DNA from: UBA6168 sp964573725
GTDB taxonomy: Bacteria > Bacteroidota > Bacteroidia > Chitinophagales > Saprospiraceae
DNA length: 64,000 nucleotides
NCBI GenBank assembly: GCA_964573725.1
Contig: CAZNLJ010000016.1
Location: forward strand, 55,411 to 119,410
Reading direction: 5' to 3'
The stretch's first letter is position 1. The number at the start of each line of letters is the position of its first letter. Shown in pieces: positions 1 to 9,080 of this stretch. The translations under genes were made by a program, and so were the position numbers. Under the pieces are notes generated by a model. The model was given only the letters and a program-made list of their open reading frames with translations, ran no database searches and had not been told where the DNA came from.

Positions 1-1809
1 CTCCTCGCGCAAACGCCCAACGATGGCAGCGCTTTCGTGGTCGTTCCGGATGCACCCGGAGCAATGGCGCGCGTCCGGGTCGAGGCCGCCGACAATATCT
101 TCTTCGATATCTCCAACCAGGATTTCTCCATCCTGCCGCCTTCCCAACCGGGCTTCAGCCTCTTCGCCAGCCCCGAGACCGGGTCGGTCTGCACCCCCGA
201 ACCGTTCGAAATCACCCTGCAGACGGATTCCCTGCTGGGCTTCTCCAACCCGATCAGCTTTTCCGTCGACGGACTTCCGCCCGGCGCGACGGCTTCCTTT
301 TCGGAAAATCCGGTCGTCCCCGGCAGTTCCACCACCTTGACCATCCTCACCGACCAAGTCGACGACCACGGTGTCTTCGACCTGCAAATCCTCGCGGAAG
401 CGGATGATGCACCTTCCGCCACCCGCCAGGCCAGCGTGTTCTTCCTCAGCCGTGATTTTTCCGCACTGGCCGCCCTCAGTCCGCCCGATGGCGCATCGGG
501 CCTGTCCGGTCTCCCGGATTTTTCCTGGACGGACCTGCCCAATGCCGACCGCTACGATATCCAGATCGCTGCCGACCCGGCCTTTTCCGATATCGTGGAC
601 GAAGCCTACGGGATCGGTTCGGCCACCTATACGCCGGCTTTGACCCTCTCCGACAATACCGTCTACTACTGGCGCCTGCGGGCCTCCAACGCGTGTGGAA
701 CCGGGGACTTCCGGGATCCCGCTTCTTTCCATACCATCGCACAGACCTGTGAGACCGTCGTCCGTCCGGATACGGTCTGGCAAATCTCCTCCGCCGGATT
801 GCCTTACCTGCAAGACAAGATCTATATCCCGGAGAGCGGAATCATCTCCGATATCAATGTCCGGAACATCAAGGGGAACCACGATGCCGTGGGGGATATG
901 GCGTTCCGACTCAAGAATCCCGCCGGCGATTCCGTCACCCTGTTGTCCGCGCCACCTTGCAACAGCGCCGCGTTCAACCTGGGATTCGACGACCAGTCCC
1001 CCCTCACCAGCATTCCCTGTCCCCCCAACACCGGCTTCCAGTACCGGCCGCAGCAGGAATTGGCCGCTTTCAACGGCGGGAATGTCCAAGGGACCTGGAC
1101 GCTGGTCGTCGCCATCGTCAACACCCTCGGCAGTGGTGGTGCCTTCAACGGATGGGCGCTGGAATATTGCGCTTCGCTCTTGCCGAAAGACCCCTATCTG
1201 GTGAGGAACGATACGCTCGCCGTCCCGCCCGGGGATACCCGCCTCATCTACAAGGACCATCTGGTAGTGGAGGATGAGGACAACCTGCCATCCGAACTGA
1301 CTTTCACCGTGGTGACGAACACCCAGGCCGGAACCTTGCTGCTCAACGGGCAACCGCTGGGTACCGGCGGACAGTTCACCATGCTGGATATTTATTCCAG
1401 CTCGTTGCAGTACGCCAATACCGACCCCTCGGCAACAGCCGATTATTTCACCTTCGGGGTCAATGACGGGAACGGCGGTTATTTCGGGACGCCTCGGTTC
1501 CATATCCGGATGGATCCCAACGCTGGTCCCTCCGCCACCGGGGAAAGGGAAGCCGGCAAGGCGCTGGCCGTTTATCCCAATCCGTCGGTCGGAGCGGTGA
1601 CGATTTCCTGGGGGACGGCGTTGCCGACGGACGGTGTGCTGACCTTGACCGACCTGCAGGGTCGCCTGCGCCGCCGGATTGTCGTGCCGGCTGCTTTGAC
1701 GCAGTGGGAACTGGGGCCGGAGGCACTCCCGGCAGGCATGTATGTCGTCCGCCTGCAAGCGGGTAATTGGACCCGCACCGGGAAACTGGTGGCCAGACAG
1801 GCTTACTGA
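1..1809 (+). CDS. T9SS-secreted metalloprotease, C-terminal part (5' end outside window)
   Basis: The frame is open from base 1, and the first residues (…TPNDGS…, then NIFFDISNQDFSI) resemble the segment following the catalytic domain in reprolysin-like zinc metalloproteases of Bacteroidota, so the true start lies upstream. A fibronectin-like segment (about 460-740) is followed by a proprotein-convertase P domain (about 750-1175), a CSPG/cadherin-like repeat (about 1200-1510) and a T9SS type A sorting domain beginning at VYPNPS (about 1570). Such proteins are exported by Sec, moved across the outer membrane by T9SS and anchored or released. The catalytic HExxH is not in the window, so the protease call rests on architecture. 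Confidence 0.85.
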   Translation, partial: LLAQTPNDGSAFVVVPDAPGAMARVRVEAADNIFFDISNQDFSILPPSQPGFSLFASPETGSVCTPEPFEITLQTDSLLGFSNPISFSVDGLPPGATASFSENPVVPGSSTTLTILTDQVDDHGVFDLQILAEADDAPSATRQASVFFLSRDFSALAALSPPDGASGLSGLPDFSWTDLPNADRYDIQIAADPAFSDIVDEAYGIGSATYTPALTLSDNTVYYWRLRASNACGTGDFRDPASFHTIAQTCETVVRPDTVWQISSAGLPYLQDKIYIPESGIISDINVRNIKGNHDAVGDMAFRLKNPAGDSVTLLSAPPCNSAAFNLGFDDQSPLTSIPCPPNTGFQYRPQQELAAFNGGNVQGTWTLVVAIVNTLGSGGAFNGWALEYCASLLPKDPYLVRNDTLAVPPGDTRLIYKDHLVVEDEDNLPSELTFTVVTNTQAGTLLLNGQPLGTGGQFTMLDIYSSSLQYANTDPSATADYFTFGVNDGNGGYFGTPRFHIRMDPNAGPSATGEREAGKALAVYPNPSVGAVTISWGTALPTDGVLTLTDLQGRLRRRIVVPAALTQWELGPEALPAGMYVVRLQAGNWTRTGKLVARQAY

Positions 1810-1861
1810 TCCGGTCGGTGGGACAGGCGTACCGCTGCGGAAGGCCCGAAAAACGAAAGTT

Positions 1862-2854
1862 ATGAAATACCTCGTGACGGGTGCCACCGGATTCATCGGA
1901 GGTGCACTTTGCAAGGCCCTGGCCGGGGAAGGCCATGAGGTGAGAGCCCTGTACCGGGATGCCTCCCGGGTGTCGTCCCTGCAGGCTATCGAGGGTGTCC
2001 GCACTTTCCAGGGGGATATCCTTCATCCGGAATCCCTCCGCCTGCCGATGCGCGGCTGTGACGGCGTCTTCCATGTGGCGGCCTATGCGAAACCGTGGGC
2101 CCGGAATACCGATACTTATTTCCGTTTCAATGTCCGGGGCGCGCAACACGTCTTCCATGCCGCCCGTGCCGCAGGTGTCAACCGGGTGGTCTTCACCTCC
2201 ACGGCCGGTGTCATCAATCCCTCGCAGGAACCTGGTACGCCGACGGATGAGCGGACGCCCCGCACCGTACCCTACCTGACCGATTACGATCGTTCCAAGT
2301 CCGAAGCGGAAACCTTGGCGTCGGATATGGCAAAGGCAGGGTTGGAGGTCGTCACGGTTTGCCCGTCCCGGGTATTCGGACCGGGCGAGCTAAGCGAGAG
2401 CAACGGCGTTACCCGGATGATCCGCTTTTTTTTGCAAGGTCGGTTCCGAACAATCCCGGGCGACGGTCGCAGCATCGGGAATTACGTGTACATCGATGAT
2501 GTCGTGCGCGGGCACCAGTTGGCGATGGAACGGGGGCACAACGGGGAGCGGTATATCCTGGGAGGGGAAAACGCCAGCTTCAATGCGTTCTTCGACCTGT
2601 TGTCCGATATCAGCGGCCTACGGATATCGATGGTCCGTTTGCCGGTACCGCTGCTGTGGATGGCAGCTTATGGGATGGAAAGTTGGGCAAAGCTGACCGG
2701 CAGGCCACCCTTGTTGACCCCACCCTGGGTACGGAAGTACCTCTATCACTGGGAACTGTCCATTGAGAAGGCGAGATCGGGACTCGGCTACCGCCCGCTA
2801 CCACTGGCCGACGGATTGGACCGTACCATCGAATGGTTGCGGACAATCGATTGA
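1862..2854 (+). CDS. NAD-dependent epimerase/dehydratase (extended SDR)
   Basis: This 330-residue protein has the N-terminal Rossmann motif GATGFIG (residues 7-13) and the catalytic Y142xxxK146 pair (YDRSK), with a Thr/Ser cluster (FTSTAG) at the usual position. It resembles dihydroflavonol-4-reductase-like or hopanoid-associated SDR epimerases; the substrate cannot be read from sequence. The ATG at 1862 is chosen because the Rossmann strand begins immediately after it; an upstream in-frame ATG would overlap the protease gene. It lies 52 bp after that gene and converges on the response regulator at 2924. Confidence 0.85.
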   Translation: MKYLVTGATGFIGGALCKALAGEGHEVRALYRDASRVSSLQAIEGVRTFQGDILHPESLRLPMRGCDGVFHVAAYAKPWARNTDTYFRFNVRGAQHVFHAARAAGVNRVVFTSTAGVINPSQEPGTPTDERTPRTVPYLTDYDRSKSEAETLASDMAKAGLEVVTVCPSRVFGPGELSESNGVTRMIRFFLQGRFRTIPGDGRSIGNYVYIDDVVRGHQLAMERGHNGERYILGGENASFNAFFDLLSDISGLRISMVRLPVPLLWMAAYGMESWAKLTGRPPLLTPPWVRKYLYHWELSIEKARSGLGYRPLPLADGLDRTIEWLRTID

Positions 2855-2923
2855 CCCGCCCTGTAACCGGGGAGCCTCCGGCCCGGGCAGGGATGGACAA
2901 GGTGTCCTGCAACCGTCCGCATG

Positions 2924-3364
2924 TCAAGCCATCGACGGTAAGGCGACGGTGTTGAGCCAAAAATCCTCGATCTTACGGATGGCATGGAAAAACAGGTCGA
3001 AATCCACCGGCTTGCGGATATAGCAATTGACATGCAGGTAATAACTGGTCTTGATGTCCTGTTCCGCGAAGGAGGTCGTGAGGATAACCACGGGAATACT
3101 GCGGAGCACATCGTCTCGTTTGATTTCCGCCAGCACTTCCTTTCCGTTTTTTCGGGGCAGATTGAGGTCCAGAATGATCAGGTCCGGCGTTTGGACCGTC
3201 TCGAAGGGAGCATTTTTCCGCAGGTATCGGATGGCCTCGACCCCGTCGGTTGCTACGTCGAGGTTTATTTTTATTTTTACCTCCTTGAAGGCTTCCTGGG
3301 CTAAACGGATATCTCCGGGGTTATCTTCAACAAGCAAAATGTTTACAGGTCTGGATTTTCTCAT
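2924..3364 (-). CDS. Rcp1-type single-domain response regulator
   Basis: This is a 146-residue stand-alone receiver domain. The acidic pair E13/D14, phospho-acceptor D66 (LIILDLNLPRKNG) and conserved K118 (RKP) are present. The opening VNILLVEDNPGDIRLAQEAF and the RKNGKEVL segment are typical of the Rcp1 family, which pairs with phytochrome-like or PAS-rich histidine kinases. There is no output domain, so it probably acts by phosphotransfer or protein contact. No kinase gene is adjacent, so its partner is elsewhere. It is divergent from the polyprenyl synthase gene across 224 bp. Confidence 0.9.
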   Translation of the reverse strand: MRKSRPVNILLVEDNPGDIRLAQEAFKEVKIKINLDVATDGVEAIRYLRKNAPFETVQTPDLIILDLNLPRKNGKEVLAEIKRDDVLRSIPVVILTTSFAEQDIKTSYYLHVNCYIRKPVDFDLFFHAIRKIEDFWLNTVALPSMA

Positions 3365-3588
3365 TGACGAACGATTGGTGGTTGGTCAAGATGCAACGAT
3401 CGGGGTTTCGGGACAACCGGTGGTCCGGCGGCCGGACCTTCCACTTCCGGCCGGATGGCAGGGAATGGCAATCGCCGCTGGCGGTTCATCCGGCTACGGA
3501 TACCTGCCGGAGCGCCATTCGAAAAGAGGAAAGCGGCGGGTGTCGCCGTATTGAATCGGAAATGGGAAAGAAGCTGAAAATCTGAAAC

Positions 3589-4563
3589 ATGCAAACTCTG
3601 CACCAATTACAGGGCTTGTTCGGAAAATATATGGCGGAGCAATCCTTCCGCACCGCACCGACGACCTTATACGAACCCATCGAGTACATTTTGTCCCTGG
3701 GGGGGAAGCGGTTGCGTCCGGCGATGGTCCTGGCCGGCCATTCCTTGTTCTCGGCGGATGTCCGGCCTTCCCTGCCGGCGGCCATGGCAGTGGAGGTCTT
3801 TCACAATTTCACCTTGGTTCATGACGACATCATGGACGAGGCGCCCTTGCGAAGGGGGCATCCGACGGTTCACCACCGGTATGGTCTGAACAACGGTATC
3901 TTGTCCGGAGACGCCATGCTGATACTTGCCTACCGGTACCTGTTGCTGGAACCCCATGACCGCCAGAGGGATATCCTCCGTATCTTCAATGAGACGGCCT
4001 TGGCTGTTTGTGAGGGCCAGCAGTACGACATGGACTTCGAGAACAGGCAGGATGTCACGATTCCGGAATACCTCGGGATGATCCGCATGAAGACGGCGGT
4101 GCTGCTGGCCGCCGCCCTCCGGATCGGAGCCTTACAGGGTGGCGCTTCGGACGAGGATGCCGCCGCCCTCTACACCTTCGGGGAAAGGATGGGCATGGCC
4201 TTCCAGTTGCAGGATGATGTGTTGGATACCTTCGGAGACCAGGTGAGGGTCGGCAAGCGGGCCGGCGGGGATATCGTCCAGAACAAGAAAACTTACCTGT
4301 ACCTGTATGCCCTCGAACAGGCGGATGCATCGACGGCCGCCCGCCTCCGGCAATATTATGACGGGAGGACCTACGACGAGGCGGAAAAAGTGGCTGCCGT
4401 CCGTCGGATTTTCCGGGAAATCGGGGTCGAACAGGCGGCGGTAACCTTGCAACAGGACTATTTCGGGGAAGCGATGGCTGCTTTGTCGGCCGTGGATGGG
4501 GACGAGGGGCAAAAACGCATGTTGCGGCAATTTGCGGAGGCACTGCTGAAGCGGGACGGGTGA
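3589..4563 (+). CDS. polyprenyl (trans-prenyl) diphosphate synthase
   Basis: Head-to-tail condensation of isopentenyl diphosphate with an allylic diphosphate for quinone, carotenoid or cell-wall lipid precursors. The 324-residue protein has the GGKRLRP substrate-binding motif (38-44), the first Asp-rich motif D79DxxD83 followed by RRG, and the second motif D209DxxD213 (LQDDVLD). Length fits short- to medium-chain synthases (GGPP/farnesyl type). Chain length cannot be fixed by eye. It stands alone, followed by a 321-bp intergenic region. Confidence 0.92.
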   Translation: MQTLHQLQGLFGKYMAEQSFRTAPTTLYEPIEYILSLGGKRLRPAMVLAGHSLFSADVRPSLPAAMAVEVFHNFTLVHDDIMDEAPLRRGHPTVHHRYGLNNGILSGDAMLILAYRYLLLEPHDRQRDILRIFNETALAVCEGQQYDMDFENRQDVTIPEYLGMIRMKTAVLLAAALRIGALQGGASDEDAAALYTFGERMGMAFQLQDDVLDTFGDQVRVGKRAGGDIVQNKKTYLYLYALEQADASTAARLRQYYDGRTYDEAEKVAAVRRIFREIGVEQAAVTLQQDYFGEAMAALSAVDGDEGQKRMLRQFAEALLKRDG

Positions 4564-4746
4564 GATCTTTCCGATCCGGCGGATGCCCACAAAAAAGGAG
4601 CAACTACCGAAGCAGCTACTCCTCACACTATGAAACACTATAATCTTTGTCCTGCCGCCGGCAGGGGAATTATTCGGGACCGGGTCCTCAGGCGGAATGA
4701 AACCAAATGATGGACACGCCTAATACCACTCAAAGATAAATGTTTG

Positions 4747-4768
4747 TACATTTTTTCCAAAAAATGTA
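4747..4768. promoter_or_regulatory. 22-bp A/T-rich inverted repeat between prenyl synthase and M28 peptidase genes
   Basis: Arms tacatttttt (4747-4756) and aaaaaatgta (4759-4768) are perfect complements separated by cc. The site sits in the 321-bp non-coding stretch 4564-4884, where nothing else is recognisable. It could be an operator for the M28 peptidase gene or a weak terminator for the prenyl synthase gene. The G+C content drops sharply here, as expected of a promoter region. Confidence 0.35.
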
Positions 4769-4884
4769 ACCATAATATTGCCAGGCAAGGGCCTGTTTGG
4801 CAATTCCATGGCAAATTTGCAAGGGTGGGCCGACAGGACTTCCGCCCATGGCTTCCAATTTCAATTTAACTTAAATACAAAAGC

Positions 4885-6117
4885 ATGAAGAAGACAGTGA
4901 TCATCTGGTTGGCGCTGGTCGTCACCGGAACGGGACTCCGGGCGCAGGATGCCAGGGAGGAGGCGCTCCGACAATTGCAGGTGGATGTCGTTTACCTGGC
5001 ATCGGACCTGCTGGAAGGCCGGGAAACCGGTCGGAAGGGGGAGGAAATGGCAGCCGCCTATATTGCAGGTCGGTTGCGGCAGGTCGGGGTACAGCCCGGC
5101 GGAGCCGACGGCGGTTGGTACAAATCTTTCGACTTTCGGCTCGGAGCCAATCCGCACACCTCGGAAGGCGGCGATTTGCGTACGGGCCGGAACGTACTCG
5201 GTTATATCGACAACGGGGCGCCGCAGACGGTGGTCATCGGGGCGCACTACGACCACCTCGGCCTCGGGATGCCCGGTTCTTCCCTGCATGCGGGAGGACC
5301 GGCGGTACACAATGGTGCCGATGACAATGCAAGCGGGGTCGCCGCCCTGCTGTTCCTCGCGGCTTACCTGAAACAGTCCCCCGCCACCGCCAACAATTAC
5401 CTGTTCCTGGCTTTTTCCGGAGAGGAACTCGGCTTGTTCGGCTCCAAGAAATTCGTGGAACAACCCACCATCGACCTGGGGAAGGTCAATTATATGCTCA
5501 ACATGGACATGGTCGGCCGGCTGAACGAAGAAAAGGTGCTCGCCGTCAACGGTGCCGGCACCTCCCCCGTCTGGAAGGAGGCACTGGGCAAAGTCCAGGT
5601 CGGCGGTATCCGGCCCAAGACTTCCGACAGCGGGGTGGGCCCCTCCGACCATACCTCGTTTTACCTGGCCGACATTCCCGTCCTCCATTTCTTTACCGGC
5701 CAACATGCCGATTATCACAAGCCCAGCGACGACAGCGAATTGGTCAACTACGAGGGCCTCTATGACGTAGCCCTGTACATCGGCCGCCTGGTGGAAGCGC
5801 TGGACGGCTCCGGAAAAATCGCTTTTACCAAGACCAAGGATGAGAGCCAGCAGGCCGCCAGCTTCAAGGTGACGCTCGGTGTCATGCCGGATTACGTCTT
5901 CGACGGGGTGGGGATGCGCATCGATGCGGTCCTCGACGGCCGGCCCGCCCAGCGCGGCGGATTGGAAAAAGGGGATGTGATCCTCCGTATCGGGGACAAG
6001 CAGGTAGATAATATTTACGATTATATGGAAGGGCTCAGCCGCTACAAGCAGGGCGATACCACCGTGGTGCGCTTCCTGCGGAAAGGAGAGGCCTTGGAGC
6101 GGGAAGTTCAGTTCTGA
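4885..6117 (+). CDS. secreted M28 family aminopeptidase with C-terminal PDZ domain
   Basis: A 20-residue signal peptide (ending LRA|QD) precedes an M28 zinc-peptidase domain with GAHYDHLG (H121, D123), HNGADDNASG (D146), FSGEELG (E180/E181), NMDMVGR and a late HADYHKPSDD segment carrying the last metal His. This is the full co-catalytic two-zinc set. Residues about 310-405 form a PDZ domain (GLEKGDVILRIGD). The 410-residue protein probably degrades peptides in the periplasm or outside the cell. Its 3' end overlaps the convergent CapA-like gene by 10 bp. Confidence 0.92.
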   Translation: MKKTVIIWLALVVTGTGLRAQDAREEALRQLQVDVVYLASDLLEGRETGRKGEEMAAAYIAGRLRQVGVQPGGADGGWYKSFDFRLGANPHTSEGGDLRTGRNVLGYIDNGAPQTVVIGAHYDHLGLGMPGSSLHAGGPAVHNGADDNASGVAALLFLAAYLKQSPATANNYLFLAFSGEELGLFGSKKFVEQPTIDLGKVNYMLNMDMVGRLNEEKVLAVNGAGTSPVWKEALGKVQVGGIRPKTSDSGVGPSDHTSFYLADIPVLHFFTGQHADYHKPSDDSELVNYEGLYDVALYIGRLVEALDGSGKIAFTKTKDESQQAASFKVTLGVMPDYVFDGVGMRIDAVLDGRPAQRGGLEKGDVILRIGDKQVDNIYDYMEGLSRYKQGDTTVVRFLRKGEALEREVQF

Positions 6118-7166
6118 CGGATCCGGATGGCGCCGTCCTCCCCGATCAGAAGCCCACTATCAGGAAAGTCGGCCTGGGTGAGCTGCCGGATCAGGCGGAC
6201 CGCCTCCCGGTTGGGATCCGGGTACGGGCCGTGACTTTTTTGTTGGTGGTATGGGACGATGTTGCCGTACAGGAAGGCACCTCGCCGGTCCGTGAACACT
6301 TCCAGGAGCGGTGCCGCACCGGCCGGCCCTTGCAGGCTGAAACGGCCGTAGGTGCAGAAGTTGCCCAGGCTATAGGCGACGAGCCTGCCCTTGTACAGTT
6401 CCATCGCCCGCGGCACATGGGGGCCGTGCCCCAGGACCAGGTCCGCGCCGGCATCGATTACGGCGTGGGAAAAGGCATGCACGTCGCCGCGATTTTCCCC
6501 CAGGTAGGTCTCCGTTTTTCGCGGCACGTGCTGGTTGCCGGCACCTTCCGCGCCTCCGTGGAAGGAAACGACCACTACGTCGCACCGTTTTTCCAGGTCC
6601 GCGACAAGGGCAGTCGCCCGTTTGATGTCGCGGATATCACAGGTGCCGCTGTTGGGGGCGAATGCACAGAAGCCGATCCGCAATCCCTTCCGGGTAATCA
6701 CCACCGATTCATGGGTGCCGGCCCACCCGGCGAAGGCGATGTCATGGGATTGCAAGACCGCCTGGGTGCCTTTCCGACCGGCCGGACCGAAGTCACCGGA
6801 ATGGTTGTTGGCCACACTCAGCAAGTCGAATCCGGCTTCGGTCAGGTGCGCAGCATAAGCCGCCGGCGAACGGAATACATAGCATTTGGTTTGGTCGCGG
6901 CATTGCTTGGGGGTTCCTGTCCCGTCGAACATCGTCCCTTCCAGGTTTCCGATGGTGACATCCGCCGCCCGGAGCGTGGGGGTGGCCTTGGCCAGCAAAT
7001 CCTTGCCGCCGTGGGGCGGAAGATGGTTCGGGGAAGGATAATTGGTGCCCAGCATGATATCCCCGACGCCGATGAGGTGCAGGGTATCCGTCGGTTGCGA
7101 CCGGAGGGAGGAAAGCGCGGCCAGGACAAGGAAAGAAAAGAGAACCGGTAGTTGCAAGTGTTTCAT
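6108..7166 (-). CDS. CapA-family (PGA_cap) metallophosphatase-like secreted protein
   Basis: This 352-residue protein begins with a signal peptide (residues 1-23) and carries the CapA/PgsA calcineurin-like motifs GVGDIMLG, GNLEGTMFD, ANNHSGDFG, VSFHGG and GHGPHVPRAMELYKGRLVAYSLGNF. Family members take part in poly-gamma-glutamate or capsule production, but many stand-alone copies are uncharacterised and no pgsB/C homologues are nearby. The ATG at 7166 is chosen because it starts a clean signal peptide; the upstream reading frame is low-complexity. It is convergent with and overlaps the M28 peptidase gene by 10 bp. Confidence 0.88.
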   Translation of the reverse strand: MKHLQLPVLFSFLVLAALSSLRSQPTDTLHLIGVGDIMLGTNYPSPNHLPPHGGKDLLAKATPTLRAADVTIGNLEGTMFDGTGTPKQCRDQTKCYVFRSPAAYAAHLTEAGFDLLSVANNHSGDFGPAGRKGTQAVLQSHDIAFAGWAGTHESVVITRKGLRIGFCAFAPNSGTCDIRDIKRATALVADLEKRCDVVVVSFHGGAEGAGNQHVPRKTETYLGENRGDVHAFSHAVIDAGADLVLGHGPHVPRAMELYKGRLVAYSLGNFCTYGRFSLQGPAGAAPLLEVFTDRRGAFLYGNIVPYHQQKSHGPYPDPNREAVRLIRQLTQADFPDSGLLIGEDGAIRIRQN

Positions 7167-7461
7167 GTCGGACGTTCGGGTTGCTCGCGGGGAAGGAAGG
7201 GGAACGGCACCGGCCGCGACCCAGTTTCCACCGGAAGAGGAAGCCGGGAAGGCCGATACCCGGCTCCAAGGGCGGGTTGTCCGGCTCATAACCCCGGTGT
7301 GGCGTATGTAGGAGAAAAATGCGGGGGATGCCCCATGCACGTGATTTCCAGGACGAATCCGGGCGCTCGTCGCTTTACCCAAAGGGATGTGGTTCACCGG
7401 CCGAAGCAGGGGGATGAAGGGACTTAGCGGCGGCGCAGACGATTATGTCGACCGGGAAGGT

Positions 7462-8598
7462 TCAGTCGAACGACTGGTTGTCGATTTCCGACAGGCGGAC
7501 CAATTCGTCGTATTCGTTGGGAGACAAGCCGTCCAGCACGAAATCGATCGGATTCACGGCCTTTCCCTTGTAGTGGACCTCATAGTGGCAATGCGGGGCG
7601 GTCGAGGTTCCGGAACTGCCGACGGTGCCGATTTGGAATCCTTTCTTCACCTTTTGGCCGACTTTTACACTGACGGTGGCCATGTGTCCGTAAAGGGTCT
7701 TGTAGCCGAAACCGTGGTTGATGACGACGTGCAGGCCGTAGCCGCTCCGTTTGTTCTCCACCTCTACGACCACACCGTCGCCCGTGGCCTGGATCGGTGT
7801 ACCTTTCGGGGCGGAGAAATCGATGCCGGTGTGCATCCGGATGATCTTATGGATCGGATGCATCCGGAACCCGAAGCCGGAGAGCAGCTCCACCCCGCGG
7901 TTCAACTTGTCGGACCGGATCGGTTTGATGGAAGGGATGGACGCCAACCGGTCTCCCTTCTTGCGGGCCATCTCCTCGATTTCCTCCAGGGACCTGGATT
8001 GGATGACCATCTGTCGTTTGAGCTTGTCGACTTTTTGCCGAAGTTCGGCCATGATGTTGCCGGTTCGGTTGAAGTTCTGCAGTTCGGTGTATCGTTCCGA
8101 ACCTCCGACACCCCCTTCCCAAATGTTGTTATCGACGGGATCCATTTCCAGGACCACCCGGTGGATGGCCCGGTCGCGCTCCCGAAGGTTCTCCAGCTCG
8201 CCGGACAGCAGGCCGAAATCTTTTTCCAAGAGGACCAATTGGCCTTTCAATTGCTCGATTTCCTGCATGTACAGCCGCTCCTTGATGCTGGGCAGGAAAC
8301 GCCAACCCGCCGCCACCAACAGCAGGCTCGTGACCAGGATGGCCGATTGCAGGCTGAGGAAACGCATGAACCGCTCCGTGATGGACAGGGTGCGGCGTTC
8401 GAACTGCAAGGTCACATGGTTGTAGACGATTTCCTCCCGGTGGCGGAGGAACAATAACCGCGGAATATACAACAACAGGTTGACCGGTGCCATCAGGATG
8501 GATTTCACCCACCGGGCCATTGGTCGGAGTATCATGGAGAACGTGCCTTTTCGTGGTGTATGTTTTTTGATGTCCGAATTCTGTCGTCTCATACGCAT
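7462..8598 (-). CDS. membrane-anchored M23 (LytM) peptidoglycan endopeptidase
   Basis: A cytoplasmic N-terminus leads into one transmembrane helix (about 81-98), coiled coils (about 107-145 and 180-215) and a LytM domain (about 235-355). Zinc ligands are visible as H256xxxD260 (MHTGIDF) and H336xH338 (PHCHYEVH). It should cut peptide cross-links in peptidoglycan during growth or division. It is divergent from alaS, a gene pair often seen in Bacteroidota. ATGs at 8592 and 8535 are also possible starts. Confidence 0.9.
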   Translation of the reverse strand: MRMRRQNSDIKKHTPRKGTFSMILRPMARWVKSILMAPVNLLLYIPRLLFLRHREEIVYNHVTLQFERRTLSITERFMRFLSLQSAILVTSLLLVAAGWRFLPSIKERLYMQEIEQLKGQLVLLEKDFGLLSGELENLRERDRAIHRVVLEMDPVDNNIWEGGVGGSERYTELQNFNRTGNIMAELRQKVDKLKRQMVIQSRSLEEIEEMARKKGDRLASIPSIKPIRSDKLNRGVELLSGFGFRMHPIHKIIRMHTGIDFSAPKGTPIQATGDGVVVEVENKRSGYGLHVVINHGFGYKTLYGHMATVSVKVGQKVKKGFQIGTVGSSGTSTAPHCHYEVHYKGKAVNPIDFVLDGLSPNEYDELVRLSEIDNQSFD

Positions 8599-9006
8599 GG
8601 TGATGTTTCAATAAGCTACTTTTGCAACTCCCTGCCAGCCCCGTTCCTGAAAATGCGAAAATCCCCTGCAACCGCGCAGGTTGACGCTGTTTCCCTTCCG
8701 GCTGGCCATGTCTTGGATTCAATGTTCAAAAGGAGCGACCGAAATACGGCCTAAGCAGTAGTGCTCTCTGAAATGGGCGGGCGCAACTCGGTCCCAGGAA
8801 CCGTCCGCGCATTCGTTTTCTCGCATGTTCGCAATCATTGTGCGGAGACAATGGGCAAATATGAACATTATCCGTTGAAATTAGGGCAGGCCTACGCAAA
8901 AAAATTATACCTTCCGGAGATGGAAGTCATTGACGGGTGTGTATGTTTTTGATTTACAAAATTTAGTGAATTGGAATATATATTATTCGATATATAAAAA
9001 TTGGTA

Positions 9007-9014
9007 TAAATTTG
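9007..9014 (+). promoter_or_regulatory. alaS: putative Bacteroidota -7 box (TAnnTTTG) upstream of alaS
   Basis: The octamer taaatttg matches the TAnnTTTG -7 consensus of Bacteroidota primary sigma factors and lies 67 bp before the alaS ATG. It sits in a marked A/T-rich block (about 8940-9080) within the 482-bp gap 8599-9080. No clean TTTG -33 box is seen at the ideal distance. The rest of the gap (8599-8940) is GC-rich and holds only implausible reading frames. Confidence 0.4.
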
Positions 9015-9080
9015 ATTGAAAACATATTGAAAATCAATCATCCTTCTTTTTGAGTGCTAATTGTAAAAAAATAACTATAT

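Noticed and set aside
8761..8952. 63-residue frame upstream of alaS
   Set aside because: It starts with GTG, has no recognisable family, and lies where promoters of the divergent M23 and alaS genes are expected.
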